A stretch of DNA of 64,000 nucleotides from Symbiodinium natans. Lineage: Eukaryota; Sar; Dinophyceae; Suessiales; Symbiodiniaceae. Below, piece by piece: positions 30,601 through 39,439 of the stretch. The stretch is from NCBI GenBank assembly GCA_905221605.1, contig CAJNDS010002590.1, forward strand, positions 216,418-280,417, given 5' to 3'. Under the pieces are notes generated by a model. It saw nothing but the letters and a program-made list of their open reading frames with translations, was not told the DNA's origin and ran no database searches. Positions within the stretch are counted from its first letter, which is position 1. Every line of letters begins with the position of its first letter. The position numbers were made by a program, and so were the translations under genes.

Positions 30601-33600
30601 GGGGTTATTTTGGTAAAAAAATAATAGGGGCCATAAGGGAAAATTATGAATAATTATTCCGACCCCTCTAGTATTCAGTTCTGTTTATTGGGAAAACCCA
30701 AGCCCTAGATCCTCCATGATACCCGCAGTTTGTGTAGAAGGGCCATTGGCGCCCCAAATAGCTCGGACCCGGAGTAGGCCTAGATTTAGATTCCCTTGCA
30801 AAAGCCGCTTTATGCCAAAAAGGGGTATACAATCATCATTTGTATTCTCAGGCGCCCGTTTGTTTTTTTCCTGGGTTACTCTTCTTGGGTCTAGGTAGAG
30901 AACTTATGGGGGGGGAGGGTTTGTAACAACGTTCCGTAATCCTCTCCACTACTCCCTGAGGCTGAACCCTGAACCCTGAACCCTAAACCCTAAACCCTAA
31001 ACCCTAAACCCTTGGATCGCGCGCGGCCCTCAGATCATGCAGCAGAAACCCTAAACCCTAAACCCCTAAACCCCTAAACCCCTAAGCCCTAAGCCCTAAA
31101 CCCTCCCTCAAGTACTCTTTCAAGAACACTCGCAAGGATGACCAGCAGCTTCTGAAGCTGGCAGAGCTGCGGCAGAAGGAGGCAGTGGCAACCTCAGGGG
31201 GACTCGGGGGAGCTAGGGTTTAGGGTTTAGGGTTTAGGGTTTAGGGTTTAGGGGGGGGGGGGGAGGGGGGTTTCGGCTTTCCGGGCAGTTTGTGGGCTCT
31301 GAGTTGAGCTGGGAGGGGGCTCTCTGGGTTCGGGTTTAGGATTTCGGGTTGTGCCAAGAAAGGCGGGGTTGAGCCAAGACAAGGCCGGCATGCAAGCATG
31401 GATCTGAGCCGCTCAAGACCTAAATCTCGGGTCTGACCGTTTCTAGAAGAAAAAACAATCTGAAAAAACCAGCAGTTCTTATCATCATCACAAAATTCCA
31501 TGGAGCAGCTTGCTGAATCCTTAAACCTTCAGCCCACCCGGAGAGCACCACTAAGCAAGGTTTCAGGGTGGGTTTCTACTCCCCAAAGAAAGTCAAAGAG
31601 TAATCCCTAGATTGCCCTTGTAAGGAAGAATATGTTTTTGGGTGGCCCTAAACCCTAAACCCTAAACCCTAAACCCTAAACCCTAAACCCTAAACCCTAA
31701 ACCCTAAACATCTTCCTTCGAGGCCGAAAGGCGCCAGCACTCGATGGAGATGATCGTCTTCGACGGCATTCAGACCACGCCAGGGGCTCCCAGCTTGTGT
31801 TTTTGCTTGCGTTGAAGGTTCGGATATGGCTTCTTGGGTTGAGGGAAAAAGGGTTACGGCTTTCTGACAATTTTTGTGGAGCGTGGTTTTGACATTAGTT
31901 CAGCCCCGAAGAAGCTTCCGAAGGGCGCCGAAAAGCGATACTGCTGCCGAGGCTGGCCAAGTTTGTGCAGCACTGCATCGTCCACGCGGAGAAGCACAGC
32001 TCGCTGCAGCAGGCGCGCCCCAAACTTTTCAGAGTTGCTGTACTTGCAAGGATAGTGACATGGTCTCCGAATTTGGTCCCTCACCTTCAAAGAAGGGTTC
32101 TGAAGTAAGGGCCCTTGGGTTTCGTGGGGTATATAAAGGGTATGGTATGTAAGGGAACAACATCAAGCGACCATGTAAGTACCCTAAGAAGGCAGAAGAC
32201 CGCAAGGGAGGAGGAGGCCACGAGACCTGCAGTTTGTCCGAGAGAGGTCAGCGAGGCAGGCACCCCAAACCCTAAAACCCTGAACCTGTTCATCCTTAAA
32301 CCCTAAACTCTAAGGCAAACGCCTGTTCATCAATAAGCCCTAAACCCTAAATCCTAAACCTGTTCATCCCTAACCCCTAAACCCTAAACCAAAAACCCTA
32401 AACCGGCAGGGCGGGCGTCTGCACTGCAAGATTCGCGTGCCGGCGGTGGTGTGGAGCTCCGGCCGTGCTCTCAGCGTTTTTTTTGGATTTACGGCTTTGA
32501 GGGTTTCGAGGGTTTTTGGTGTTTTTTAACCCTAAACCCTAAAGCCTAAAGCCTAAACCCTATGTAAACCCTATATAAACCTAAAGAAGGATGCAGGTTG
32601 AGCCGTTTTGCGGGCTTTACTTTGGTGGTAGAAGCTCTAGGGTTGCCTTTTTGCGCTTTTCTAGGAGCAACAACTTCCCCCCCCCCCTCCCTTGGGCTTG
32701 ACTGTTGGAAAAGTAGGTTCATAGGGTTTAGGGTTTAGGGTGAGGTTGTAGTTCAGCTCAGCATTTCTGGTACAGGTGGCCCCGGGCCACCCCAAAACCC
32801 CCCAAAACCCCCCAAAACCCCCCAAACCAAAACCCCTCACCCCCAAACCCCAAACCCCAGTCGTGCGCTGTTCCGAGATCTAGAAAACCGCCTCCGGAGC
32901 TTCGTGGCATCCTTTGGCGTGGGCCCAAAGGGGGATTTAGGGTTTAGGGTTTAGGGGTTCAGGGTTTAGGGTTTAGGATCAGGGGTTTAGGGTTTAGGGT
33001 TTGGGGGTTCAGGGTTTAGGGGTTTAGGGTTAGGGATACTAGGCAGCCCTTTTGACTTAGTAGGTCTACTCAGTACCCCCTAGAAAGTTTACTATAACCC
33101 CCGCAGGTCAAAAGGGCTTCCAGGTATTGTCCCTTAAAACGGGTATAGAGGGGGAATGAAAGGAACCCATATCATTGCGACAGTCCCCAGTCAACAGCAG
33201 GAGGACCATCTACGAGGCCAGGAAGTTGTAAGTGCTCAGAAGATGATAAGGAGGGCGAGAAGCCCACTCTGCTCCCGAGAGGGTTCGGGTGTTCCCAAGA
33301 CTCAGGGCTTACGCACCTTTGACTTTGCTATTCTTGGTGCTTTGCTGCCCTTGTCAACGTATCCTGGGCAAGCCCGAACCTGGACAACCGACCCGAGTCC
33401 TTGCAGATCTTGCGTCCAAGGTGGTGAGCTGAGCAAGGACACATCGCAGGAGAAGCCTGCGGGCTGGGTGAACCAGAGGGGTTTGGGCTTTTTCAGGGGA
33501 GGCCTGAAAGGGTTTTGAGGCAAGGCTTGATAATCGACAGCTTGGACACTTTTGGTATTGGGGGGGTTTACGATATTAGGCTTAGGGGTATCTTATTGGG

Positions 33601-34143
33601 GTCCTTATTATAAGGGGATGCTACTCTTTGGGGTCTATTTTAGGGGCCCCTAGTTTTGTAAACCCCAATTTAGCTTGAAGGATCCAAAGGTGAAGAAGGC
33701 GGGGTGGTCGGGATTAGGGCAGCCAGACCAGAACCTGGTGTCTGAGGGGTTTAGGGTTATAGGGTTATAGGGTTTCAGGGTTTAGGGTTTAGGGTTTAGG
33801 GTTACAGGGTTACAGGGTTTAGGGTTAGGGCAACGACAAGCCCCACGCGCTCGACGTCACAGCCTGCCTTGGCAAGCTTTGTGCAGGCTCAAGCACATGC
33901 TGCCTACCTGCCCCCCGGCCCTTATTAACCAAGTTTAACTGTACTTATGACCCACTTATAGGCCCCTTAAGTGCCCTACTAGGGATCATGAGCACAGTAC
34001 CCTCTCCTTCACCTCCTCCCACGTCCATCCTGCAGTCCAAGAACAAGCCCGCCAACCCGAAACCGCTCTTCACCAGAGCAACCATATACCTCAACATACC
34101 TCAACACTCAGCAAAGAAGCTTGGGGCTAACCAAGTGCGGTGA
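25575..34143 (+). CDS. Large multi-exon gene, unknown function
   Basis: Exons in compatible phase: 25575-25628 (VKKDFPTKSLSRGLTLEQ), 26392-26439 (VGGLRNFWGLCVVAER, AGG|GTTTAG), 26759-26816, 28096-28182, 28795-28869 (donor GTAAGC), 29083-29147 (GTKQKLEENMDAATSAEL), 31113-31217 (KDDQQLLKLAELRQKEAV, AGG|GTTTAG), 31723-31796 (RRQHSMEMIVFDGIQTTPG), 31904-32033 (AILLPRLAKFVQHCIVHAEK), 32410-32475 (LHCKIRVPAVVWSSGRAL), 32861-32941, probably one near 33189-33236 (donor GTAAGT), 33829-33880 and a last exon from 34036 (stop at 34130 or 34143 by frame). The 31113-32033 stretch is the firmest part: long exons, good splice sites, TT+C joining in phase. Helical, basic, no domain recognised. It could be two genes; 28096 is also open to a stop at 28170 in another frame. 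No start codon found. Confidence 0.5.
25691..25790 (+). repeat. Variant telomere-type repeat, 10-bp unit GTTTAGGGCC
   Basis: About eight consecutive GTTTAGGGCC/GTTTAGGGTC/GTTTAGAGCC decamers after TTTAGGGG octamers. The first intron of the 25575 model starts just upstream. Confidence 0.9.
25997..26113. mobile_element. Dispersed element (family R4), copy 2
   Basis: TAGGACCCAGGGTAGGCCCG...CCAAAAAGAGGCACCC...CCCCAGGTTCCTCTTGCGTG; matches 8098-8207 and 30762-30897. A further partial copy follows at 26225-26313. Confidence 0.6.
26112..26223 (+). mobile_element. Dispersed repeat (family R8), copy 2
   Basis: AGCAGGGTTTATATTCCTGC...GTATATAAGGTTCCT...GGTACAAGAAATAT; same as 1144-1258. It is nested between two family R4 copies. 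Confidence 0.65.
27364..27636 (+). repeat. GA-rich microsatellites
   Basis: GAGAGTGAGGGTGAGG-type repeat (27374-27450) and GA runs (27563-27636). Reading frames through them are repeat products. Intronic in the 25575-34143 model. Confidence 0.85.
27725..27974. mobile_element. MITE-like inverted repeats (family R1), broken copy and second copy
   Basis: 27725-27768 is a left half (GGGAATGTTCCCCCGTATAC) cut off by a poly-C run (about 27770-27796). 27884-27974 is nearly complete: CCTAACAGTCCTTAATTTTA and right end CGGAGCATCCC. A further diverged copy is at 28344-28435. Confidence 0.65.
28183..28262. mobile_element. Inverted-repeat element (family R7), reverse copy, starting at a splice donor
   Basis: GTTTACGAAAATACGGGACC is the complement of the right end of 33560-33668; the other end reads GTAAGGACCCCAATAGGG. 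Its first GT is the proposed donor of the exon 28096-28182. Confidence 0.6.
29161..29190 (+). repeat. Short telomere-type tract at a splice donor
   Basis: Four TTTAGGG units directly after the exon at 29083 (alternative end 29165). Confidence 0.85.
29208..29256. other. GC-rich hairpin
   Basis: GCGCGCGCTCGGGTGT, a 3-base loop, then ACACCCCGGGCCGCGCGC: about 15 base pairs with small mismatches. Isolated; function unknown. Could be a terminator-like or structured intronic element. Confidence 0.5.
29470..29935 (+). repeat. Tandem repeat, about 170 bp, three diverging copies
   Basis: Each copy has CCTTTTGGTGGCTCTTGGGG, GGGGGCTTTCCTGGCCCTTC, GGGGTGCCCAAAACCATC and GCATTTTTCATTGCG. The 223- and 151-aa frames (29584-30255 plus, 30109-29654 minus) run through it and into a C/G-rich CCCCGGACGCC repeat (30001-30125). 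They are low-complexity and judged non-coding. Confidence 0.75.
30187..30397 (+). ncRNA. Candidate structured RNA: chain of hairpins in an intron
   Basis: Within about 210 bp: CTTTAGC-tac-GCTAAAG (30191-30207); GGCCAA-tatccg-TTGGCC (30260-30277); AGACGGTGAGG...CCTCACC...CGTCT (30288-30320); CGCTCGG...CCGAGCG (30336-30365); GGGG..TCGCT-cgacgga-AGCGACCCC (30369-30397). All stems are perfect or nearly so. A TTTAGGG tract begins 9 bp later. The segment GGATACGGCCATCC recalls the start of 5S rRNA, but the rest does not match. The strand is arbitrary because the stems are symmetric; the + strand is given as the host gene's direction. Could be an intronic small RNA or a chain of short inverted-repeat insertions. 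Confidence 0.4.
30407..30464 (+). repeat. Telomere-type tract (TTTAGGG)n
   Basis: Eight perfect heptamers, next to an inverted-repeat element at 30497. Confidence 0.95.
30497..30588. mobile_element. Inverted-repeat element (family R6), best copy
   Basis: GGTTAGTAGGGAGTGAGGGA...GGGCCCTATAAATACCC and right arm GGGCCCGAATTCCCTCATTC...CTACTAAGAACC: near-perfect palindrome of 92 bp. Other copies at 36824-36908 and 58199-58308. Confidence 0.8.
30762..30897. mobile_element. Dispersed element (family R4), copy 3
   Basis: CGGACCCGGAGTAGGCC...CCAAAAAGGGGTATAC...CCTGGGTTACTCTTCTTGGG; same ends as 8098-8207. Confidence 0.6.
31647..31709 (+). repeat. Telomere-type tract (CCCTAAA)n before a splice acceptor
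   Basis: Nine perfect heptamers ending 13 bp before the exon at 31723. Confidence 0.95.
32060..32165. mobile_element. Dispersed element (family R3), copy 3
   Basis: GGTCTCCGAATTTGGTCCC, CCTTCAAAGAAGGGTTCTG, GGTATATAAAGGGTATGG. Starts about 26 bp after the exon ending at 32033. Confidence 0.6.
33040..33115. mobile_element. Inverted-repeat element (family R9), copy 2
   Basis: AGCCCTTTTGACTTAGTAGG...TACCCCCTAG and right end GGTCAAAAGGGCTTCC. Related to 4428-4525. Confidence 0.55.
33560..33668. mobile_element. Inverted-repeat element (family R7), copy 3
   Basis: GGTATCTTATTGGGGTCC...GGGGTCTATTTTAGGGGCCCC...TTTTGTAAACCCC. Confidence 0.65.
33918..33995. mobile_element. Inverted-repeat element (family R2), partial copy
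   Basis: CCTTATTAACCAAGTTTAAC, TACTTATGACCCACTTATAG, CCCTTAAGTGCCC: the left and centre of the family; the right arm is truncated. Confidence 0.55.
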
Positions 34144-34206
34144 TGCATCCTAATGCCTTGAAGCCCTCCTACGCCTGAAATCGCTAGCCAAACCCAGCGG
34201 AAGCCA

Positions 34207-36163
34207 TGTCCTCCATCACAACGCGCGAGACGCCTGCGATGCGAATCCAGCGGCTGCTGAGATGGTTTAGGGTTTGGGGGTTTAGGGGGTTAGGGGTTTA
34301 GGGTTTAGGGTTTAGGGGTTAGGGGTTTAATTAGGGTTTAGGGTTTTTTTACGTGGGCTTTGGGTTGATTTGGGTGAGGGTTTGGGGGATTAACCTGCGG
34401 GCTTTTCGGCTCCCTTTGTTTTGCGTGCTTGTGGATTTCGGGTCTGGCTTTTGTTGGCGCTCATGTGGTCGAATGGGCCCTGCTCCGTTCGACCTCTGGA
34501 AATTGTGCAGGGCCTTGGTTGACCGCACAGCGGAGCCAATAACTCTCAACCTGCACAACAGAGGCGTCAGGGCGCCTTACCTAAGTCCGAAAGCCTGAGC
34601 CCCACACGTTGTCCCCACGACGATTCCCTCGGAAACATCGGAGCCCAAACCACTTCCTCAAAGCCCGAGAAGCTTCAAATCCTCAATCCCTGCACCCTTC
34701 AGATCCCCGAAAAAACCCCAATACTAAACCCTTCAAACCCCTAAACCGGCCCCAAACCCCTACACCCTTCAAACCCCTAAACCCTAAACCCTAAACCCTA
34801 AACCCTATAAGCCCTAAACCCTAAACCCGAAGCCCTAAACCCAGAGGCTGAAAGAAGAGCAGCGCCAGCAACAAGCCGGGGCAGCCACCTCAGGGCGAAG
34901 TCGTGGGGTGGTAGGCCCTTGGGATATTTCATGTCTTCCCTTATTGGGTTACAAGTGCAGCTAGAATTGGTTCATAAGTACCATGAACCTCCCATTAAGG
35001 GTAGTTACAGGGTCCTTTAATATGGGTGTTTCCGAACTTCGGGGGTACCTTTTTTTTTGGGGGTCCTTATGACAAGGGAATCCTACTCTTTGGGGTGTAT
35101 TGTAGGGGCCCCCCGCTATGTTCGTAAACCCCCATTATATACTTTCCCTTGTTGGGTTCAAGAGGTTCATTCGGGAAGATTTTTTCGGAGGGCTTTTAAA
35201 GGGCTGGTTGTTGTTGGGTCTTTTAAAGGGCTATCGTAGGGTGTTATTTTCCAGAGGAAGCGCAAGCTGTATGAACCCCGGGATGTGAAATACACTGCGC
35301 CGAGAGATTCACGTGCAAGCAAAGAATCCTTCGAGGTTCACCCCTTCCCTACCCGAGCTTGAGGGCCCTAAACCCTAGACCCTAAAACCCTGAAACCTAA
35401 AGCCCTAATTAAGACCCTAAGACCCTAAAACCCTCAAGCCCTAAACCCTAAACCCCAAACCCTAAACCCTAGCCCTAAACCCTAAACCCTAACCCCTAAA
35501 CCTCCAGAAAGCTAAGCTTCCTGCACTTCCAGGGTCTCCAAGCCTGGGGTGTCTTTCGACAACCTCAGCCTTCATTCCCCACACCCACCCTACCTGCTCA
35601 TCCATGTATACATACATATGTATATATATATATATGGATGTACATGTTTTAAGTGTGTACTTGTTAAGAATGATGTAAACCCCAAACCCTATAAACCTTA
35701 AGCCTCGCCCTCAACCTGAGATTTTTTCCGCACGCCGTCCTGAGGTTGCGCCGTCGCTGCCTCGAGGGGTGGTGTCCGATGCTGCCTGGCTGGACCGGCC
35801 TATTCCCCCGCACGTGCCCTTTGTGGTTGTTTGTAGGGGTTAGGGATTTAGGGGTTTAGGGGTTTAGGGTTTAGCGTTTAGGGTTTAGGGTTGGGTTCGG
35901 GGCTTAGGGCGTCGGCTGACAGAGCACAGTGAAGTTGGCTGATTCCTAGGGTGCGTTGGCCTCCCTTGGTTACTGGTATGCTGGCATGGCTTGTTGACGA
36001 TGTGGTACCTAAGCCCTACGCAAACCCTGGAGTGACTGTGTTCGGAGCCGAGGGCCTACGTTCCAAATGCTCCCCGAAATGCTCCCTTTGCCCCTCCCCC
36101 CCTGCCCCGCAGCAGCAGAACTTCACTCGCTCACCCGACCGAAAGCTCATGAACGCTGCCTAG
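34207..36163 (+). CDS. Multi-exon gene, about 130 aa, complete from ATG to stop
   Basis: ATG at 34207 (GAAGCCATGT context). Exons: 34207-34265 (MSSITTRETPAMRIQRLLR, ending TG|GTTTAG), 34511-34565 (ALVDRTAEPITLNLHNRG, acceptor TTGTGCAG; donor GTCAGG), 34845-34907 or 34910 (Gln/Glu-rich, acceptor CCCTAAACCCAG), 35255-35335 (RKRKLYEPRDVKYTAPRD, donor GTTCAC), 35745-35825 or 35828 (VSDAAWLDRPIPPHVPFV) and 36113-36163 (FTRSPDRKLMNAA, TAG, after a long C/T tract ending GCAG). Phases agree throughout; the exons at 35255, 35745 and 36113 are each open in the required frame only or best there. The Gln/Ala/Ser exon resembles the one at 31113-31217 in the preceding gene (both end near ATSG). No family recognised. 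Starts only 64-77 bp after the previous stop. Confidence 0.6.
34940..35005. mobile_element. Inverted-repeat element (family R2), partial copy
   Basis: TTATTGGGTTACAAGTGCAG...TTGGTTCATAAGTACCATGAACCTCC: the right half of the family. Starts about 30 bp after the exon ending at 34910 and runs straight into a family R7 copy. Confidence 0.55.
35029..35137. mobile_element. Inverted-repeat element (family R7), copy 4
   Basis: GGTGTTTCCGAACTTCGGGGGTACC...CTACTCTTTGGGGTGTATTG...GTTCGTAAACCCCC; described by its ends, which match 56470-56570. Confidence 0.65.
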
Positions 36164-36713
36164 AATACAGCGTGCGACTGCGTCTAGCCACTTTAGCAAA
36201 GAACTGCTGCAGCTGTATCATGATGGACTTGCACTCCACTGGGGCACCCCTAAAACCTGAACCTCAAATCTTCTTAAACCATCATGAGGCTCTCTACAGC
36301 GCCCCTCCGGCGACCCTTGGCGCAAGACGGCAAGACATCCGAAGGCCAAACTCGAAGCCCTCATATCGTCATACCCCATTCCTCAACCCTGAAGCCCGAC
36401 TAGTTCTAAGTCTGAGGACCTGTGAGCAAAGATGGGGAAGGGCCGTGCAGGTCTTCAGGCTCAGGGACCCTGTTGGTTTATAGGTGTGCTTTTGACATGT
36501 TAGGGGCGTTTTCCCGTGAATGTTGGAATGAAGGATGGTGATAAGGGGCGTTGAGTTATGGAGGGATGTGTTGGGCCTCTGAGGTTGAAGAGAGTGAGGA
36601 CGGTGGAAAGATTTGGGTTGCCCACCCTGGCACGCTTGCCATGATCATGACCACTTCTCCATGTCTCTCAACGTAGATCAAAGGCAGGTTGCTTGCTGTG
36701 GCCTAGGAACGTA
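36164..36713. promoter_or_regulatory. Intergenic region between two + strand genes
   Basis: Lies between the stop at 36163 and the ATG at 36714. Contains no telomere-like tract. The 138-aa frame that overlaps its left half (36067-36483) is a different frame from the exon at 36113 and is not trusted. Likely holds the 3' end signals of one gene and the start region of the next; no TATA box or spliced-leader acceptor could be picked out with confidence. Confidence 0.3.
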
Positions 36714-38464
36714 ATGCCTCCGACAGCTGCGATTGCTGAGGAATCTCTTCAAGCCTCCGGCCGACGAGCCCGTCGCCACCGGCACGAAAAGGAGCCTGCC
36801 CCGGTTACTGAGACTTACAGTGGGTAAGCAGGGAAGGAGGGAATTCTAGGGCCGTATATATACCCTTTAAGGGATTATATAGGGTACCTCATTCCCTCAC
36901 CAACTGACTGAGCCCTGGATCCCAACAGCCTTCATGCCAACGTGCAAGCATCAGACGTCTCTTCCCAAAACCCTGCACTACGGGTAACTTTGACCTTAGA
37001 CCCTAAACCCTAAACTAGAAACCCCACCCTAAACTCTAAACCCAACATACTGCACCCTAACCCTAACCCCTAAAACCCTAAACCCCAAACTGACAAGACC
37101 CGGCCTTGAAAGCGACCAAAGGAAGCCCTGCCAAGCCCTCGAGCCCCAAGGAGCCATGTCACAGCCAGGTCTAAGCCCATTCTGACAGCGCAAACTTTTA
37201 GTTAGGGTTTAGGGTTTAGGGTTTAGGGTTTAGAGTTTAGAGAGTTTAGGGTTTAGGTTTCGGGTTTGGGGTTCAAAACTACAGGGTTTAGGGCCCCTGG
37301 TGCTAGACTTGGTTTCTCCTGCAGGAAAGCCGGCGAGGCAAGCAAGCTGAAGAAAGACAAGAAAGGTGCCCTGAGAGTTTAGCAAGTTTTGGTCTCCGGT
37401 GTACCCCGAAACCCTGAAGCGAGACTGAAGTCAACAGCGCACCCTGTGTAGCTTGAATGCCACTTGGTGGTGGATGGTCTGGGTGCCACACACACAGACG
37501 CAAGAGTCGAGAAGTGCGTGACTGCCTGCGAAGCATATGGAGCTCACCTCAGGGATGGCCGCGAGCTCAGAGCTGGGCAGCTTTAACCACGGGGGGTCGC
37601 GTAGTGCAGGCAAGAAGAAGGAGAAGAAGGCCAAAAAGAGCAAAAAGGACAAGAAGGACAAGAAGAAAAAGGCCAGAGGAGTTTGGGCTCGTTACGGGAG
37701 GGCGGGCCTCTAATTTGCCTGGACTCGGAGGGCTGCGAGTTCTATGCCCTTCGGCCTGTTCAGCAAGTACAGGCCACATCCTAGCCACAACGCCCGAGAC
37801 CTGCTTGCAGGGAAAGAAGGGCAAGAAGGACAAGAAGAAGAAGGAGCAGAACAGCCGCGTTGAGGGATCATTCGGTGGGTGTGCCGGGGTATGGGCTGTT
37901 GAGGGTCCCTTATTGGGGGGTTCTTATAGGATTCAGCAGCTCCACCCAGATGCCTCAAAGGGCCGTGTACAGGGGCTGAGACGTACATGTCATGGTGCAT
38001 TGAATTGAAACAGTGTAATGATGTGATGGTGCTCGTCAGAAAGTACGTTGGCAGGATGTACCGAGTTTTTGGCTCTGGGTCTGGGTTCCAAAAGACTTTT
38101 AGGGTTCAGGCCTTAAGGTTTCTAGTTTGTAAAACTAGCGAATGCTTGTGGCACCTTTAAGCACGGCAGGCGAACTCTAGAGAGACTTCGTGTGGGCATT
38201 CCACCATCCTTTACCCCCAAGCCCCCAAGACCCTAAGCCCTAGACCCTACCCTTACCCCCCCCCCCCCCTCCAAACTGCCCCTAAACCCTTTAAAGCCTA
38301 AATCCTAAACCTCCCTAAACCCTAAACCCTAAACCCCAAACCCCAAACCCCAAACCCGAAACCCGAAACCCTAAACCCTAAACCCTAAACCCTAAACCCA
38401 CCCCTTGCAGGCCAGCAGTGACTCCTCGGACTCATCGTCCTCCGATGACTCAGACTCCTCCTGA
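36714..38464 (+). CDS. Five-exon gene: lysine-rich protein with acidic-serine tail, about 107 aa
   Basis: Exons: 36714-36823 (MPPTAAIAEESLQASGRRAR..., donor GG|GTAAGC), 37325-37365 (KAGEASKLKKDKK, acceptor CTCCTGCAG, donor G|GTGCCC), 37610-37680 (SKKDKKDKKKKARG, acceptor AGTGCAG, donor GTTTGG), 37811-37858 (KKDKKKKEQNSR, acceptor GCTTGCAG, donor GTTGAG) and 38411-38464 (ASSDSSDSSSSDDSDSS, TGA, acceptor CCTTGCAG). All four joints keep frame, and three consecutive exons encode the same Lys/Asp-rich composition, which chance would not give. The product has a basic N-terminal part, a poly-Lys middle and a Ser/Asp tail with casein-kinase-2-like sites. A nuclear or nucleolar RNA/chromatin-associated role is likely but inferred from composition only. 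Confidence 0.72.
36824..36908. mobile_element. Inverted-repeat element (family R6) forming the start of an intron
   Basis: GTAAGCAGGGAAGGAGGGAATTC and a right arm GGGTACCTCATTCCCTCACC (both shortened here) match the ends of 30497-30588. Its first two bases are the donor of the exon ending at 36823. Confidence 0.65.
38312..38398 (+). repeat. Telomere-type tract with CCCCAAA and CCCGAAA blocks, before an acceptor
   Basis: CCCTAAA, then four CCCCAAA, two CCCGAAA and four CCCTAAA units, ending 12 bp before the last-exon acceptor at 38410. Confidence 0.9.
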
Positions 38465-39153
38465 CACCTGTGGCGACGTGTCGACGCCAAATGCCACAGA
38501 GGGCAGCTCTTTACAATCATGGTCCCTGTTGGGGAAGGGTTTTGGGTCTAGAGTTAGGGTTTAGGGCTTAGGGTTTTGGGAGCTTCCTGTGGGGCCGTAT
38601 GTTATACCCAGAAAGGGACCAATCGTTTAGAGAGCTGCACGCGAAAGAAAGGGAGTCTATTCGGTTCGGGACCCCCAAATAAGGAATCCCAAGAACCTTA
38701 CAAGGAAAAGGTCTGTCAGGGCCTTTGCATTCTCACGATATTCCTGCTCTACTTTGGGGTCCCTCACAAACGACTCCTTCGTAAAAGCGTCGGATAGGCG
38801 GCCCATACCGGAATCAAGGGGCGAATCCCGAGATGACGGGACAAGCCGACGGTGCCAGGGCAACCCTAAAAAGCGCCCGGCGAATTCCAGAGAACCCTAA
38901 TTCAACCCGAATGCCCTGAAGAGCGTAGGGCTCTGAGAAGCCGAACCTCAAGGCCCAAGCTCTGAAACCCTGAAGTCCCATCCTAGGTAGGATACGGGGG
39001 ACCCTCAAAGGGGAACCCTTCTTAAGCCTCTTCTGGCTCTCTTCAACATGGGCCTTATTCAGAGGGTCTATATCCCCAAGGGTCCCCCGAATCCTATCCC
39101 CTATAAACCCTAAACCCTAAACCCTAAACCCCAAAACCAAAAACGTCACGCAG
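38465..39153. other. Stretch after the lysine-rich gene, no firm gene
   Basis: Frames at 38576-38797 (plus) and 38863-38657, 39008-38814 (minus) have no convincing splice context. A very short frame at 38519 (ATG, seven codons, then GTTTTG) would join in phase to the exon at 39154 but is too small to trust. Confidence 0.3.
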
Positions 39154-39214
39154 AGCATACCAGTTGCCCGCTGCCCACAAGCACTTGGCATTTGAGCTTG
39201 AGCCCACCCTTTAA
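39154..39214 (+). CDS. Possible last exon, 19 codons
   Basis: After ACGTCACGCAG, frame A+GCA... encodes AYQLPAAHKHLAFELEPTL then TAA. A CCCTAAA tract lies about 35 bp upstream. The upstream exon is not identified. Low complexity is absent, so coding is plausible. Confidence 0.4.
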
Positions 39215-39439
39215 ATCCAGTCAGGAGCCGGCTGAAAAATGAGCGCGCTTCTGGGATGACCTTATATCGAATCCCCCAAAAAGATTCTTCTGCAGGTTAT
39301 ATATATATATATATGGTACCCCCGCCCCCCATATGCCCACACTTTTCCTCTCAGGTGCCATGGTAGGGTTTAGAGGCTTAGGATTTCGAAGCCTCCGAGG
39401 GCGGCGAGCACGAAAGCGCTCTACTGTACCAATGTTTTA

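Noticed and set aside
36067-36483. 138-aa plus-strand protein
   Set aside because: It overlaps the better-supported last exon (36113-36163) in another frame and has no other support.
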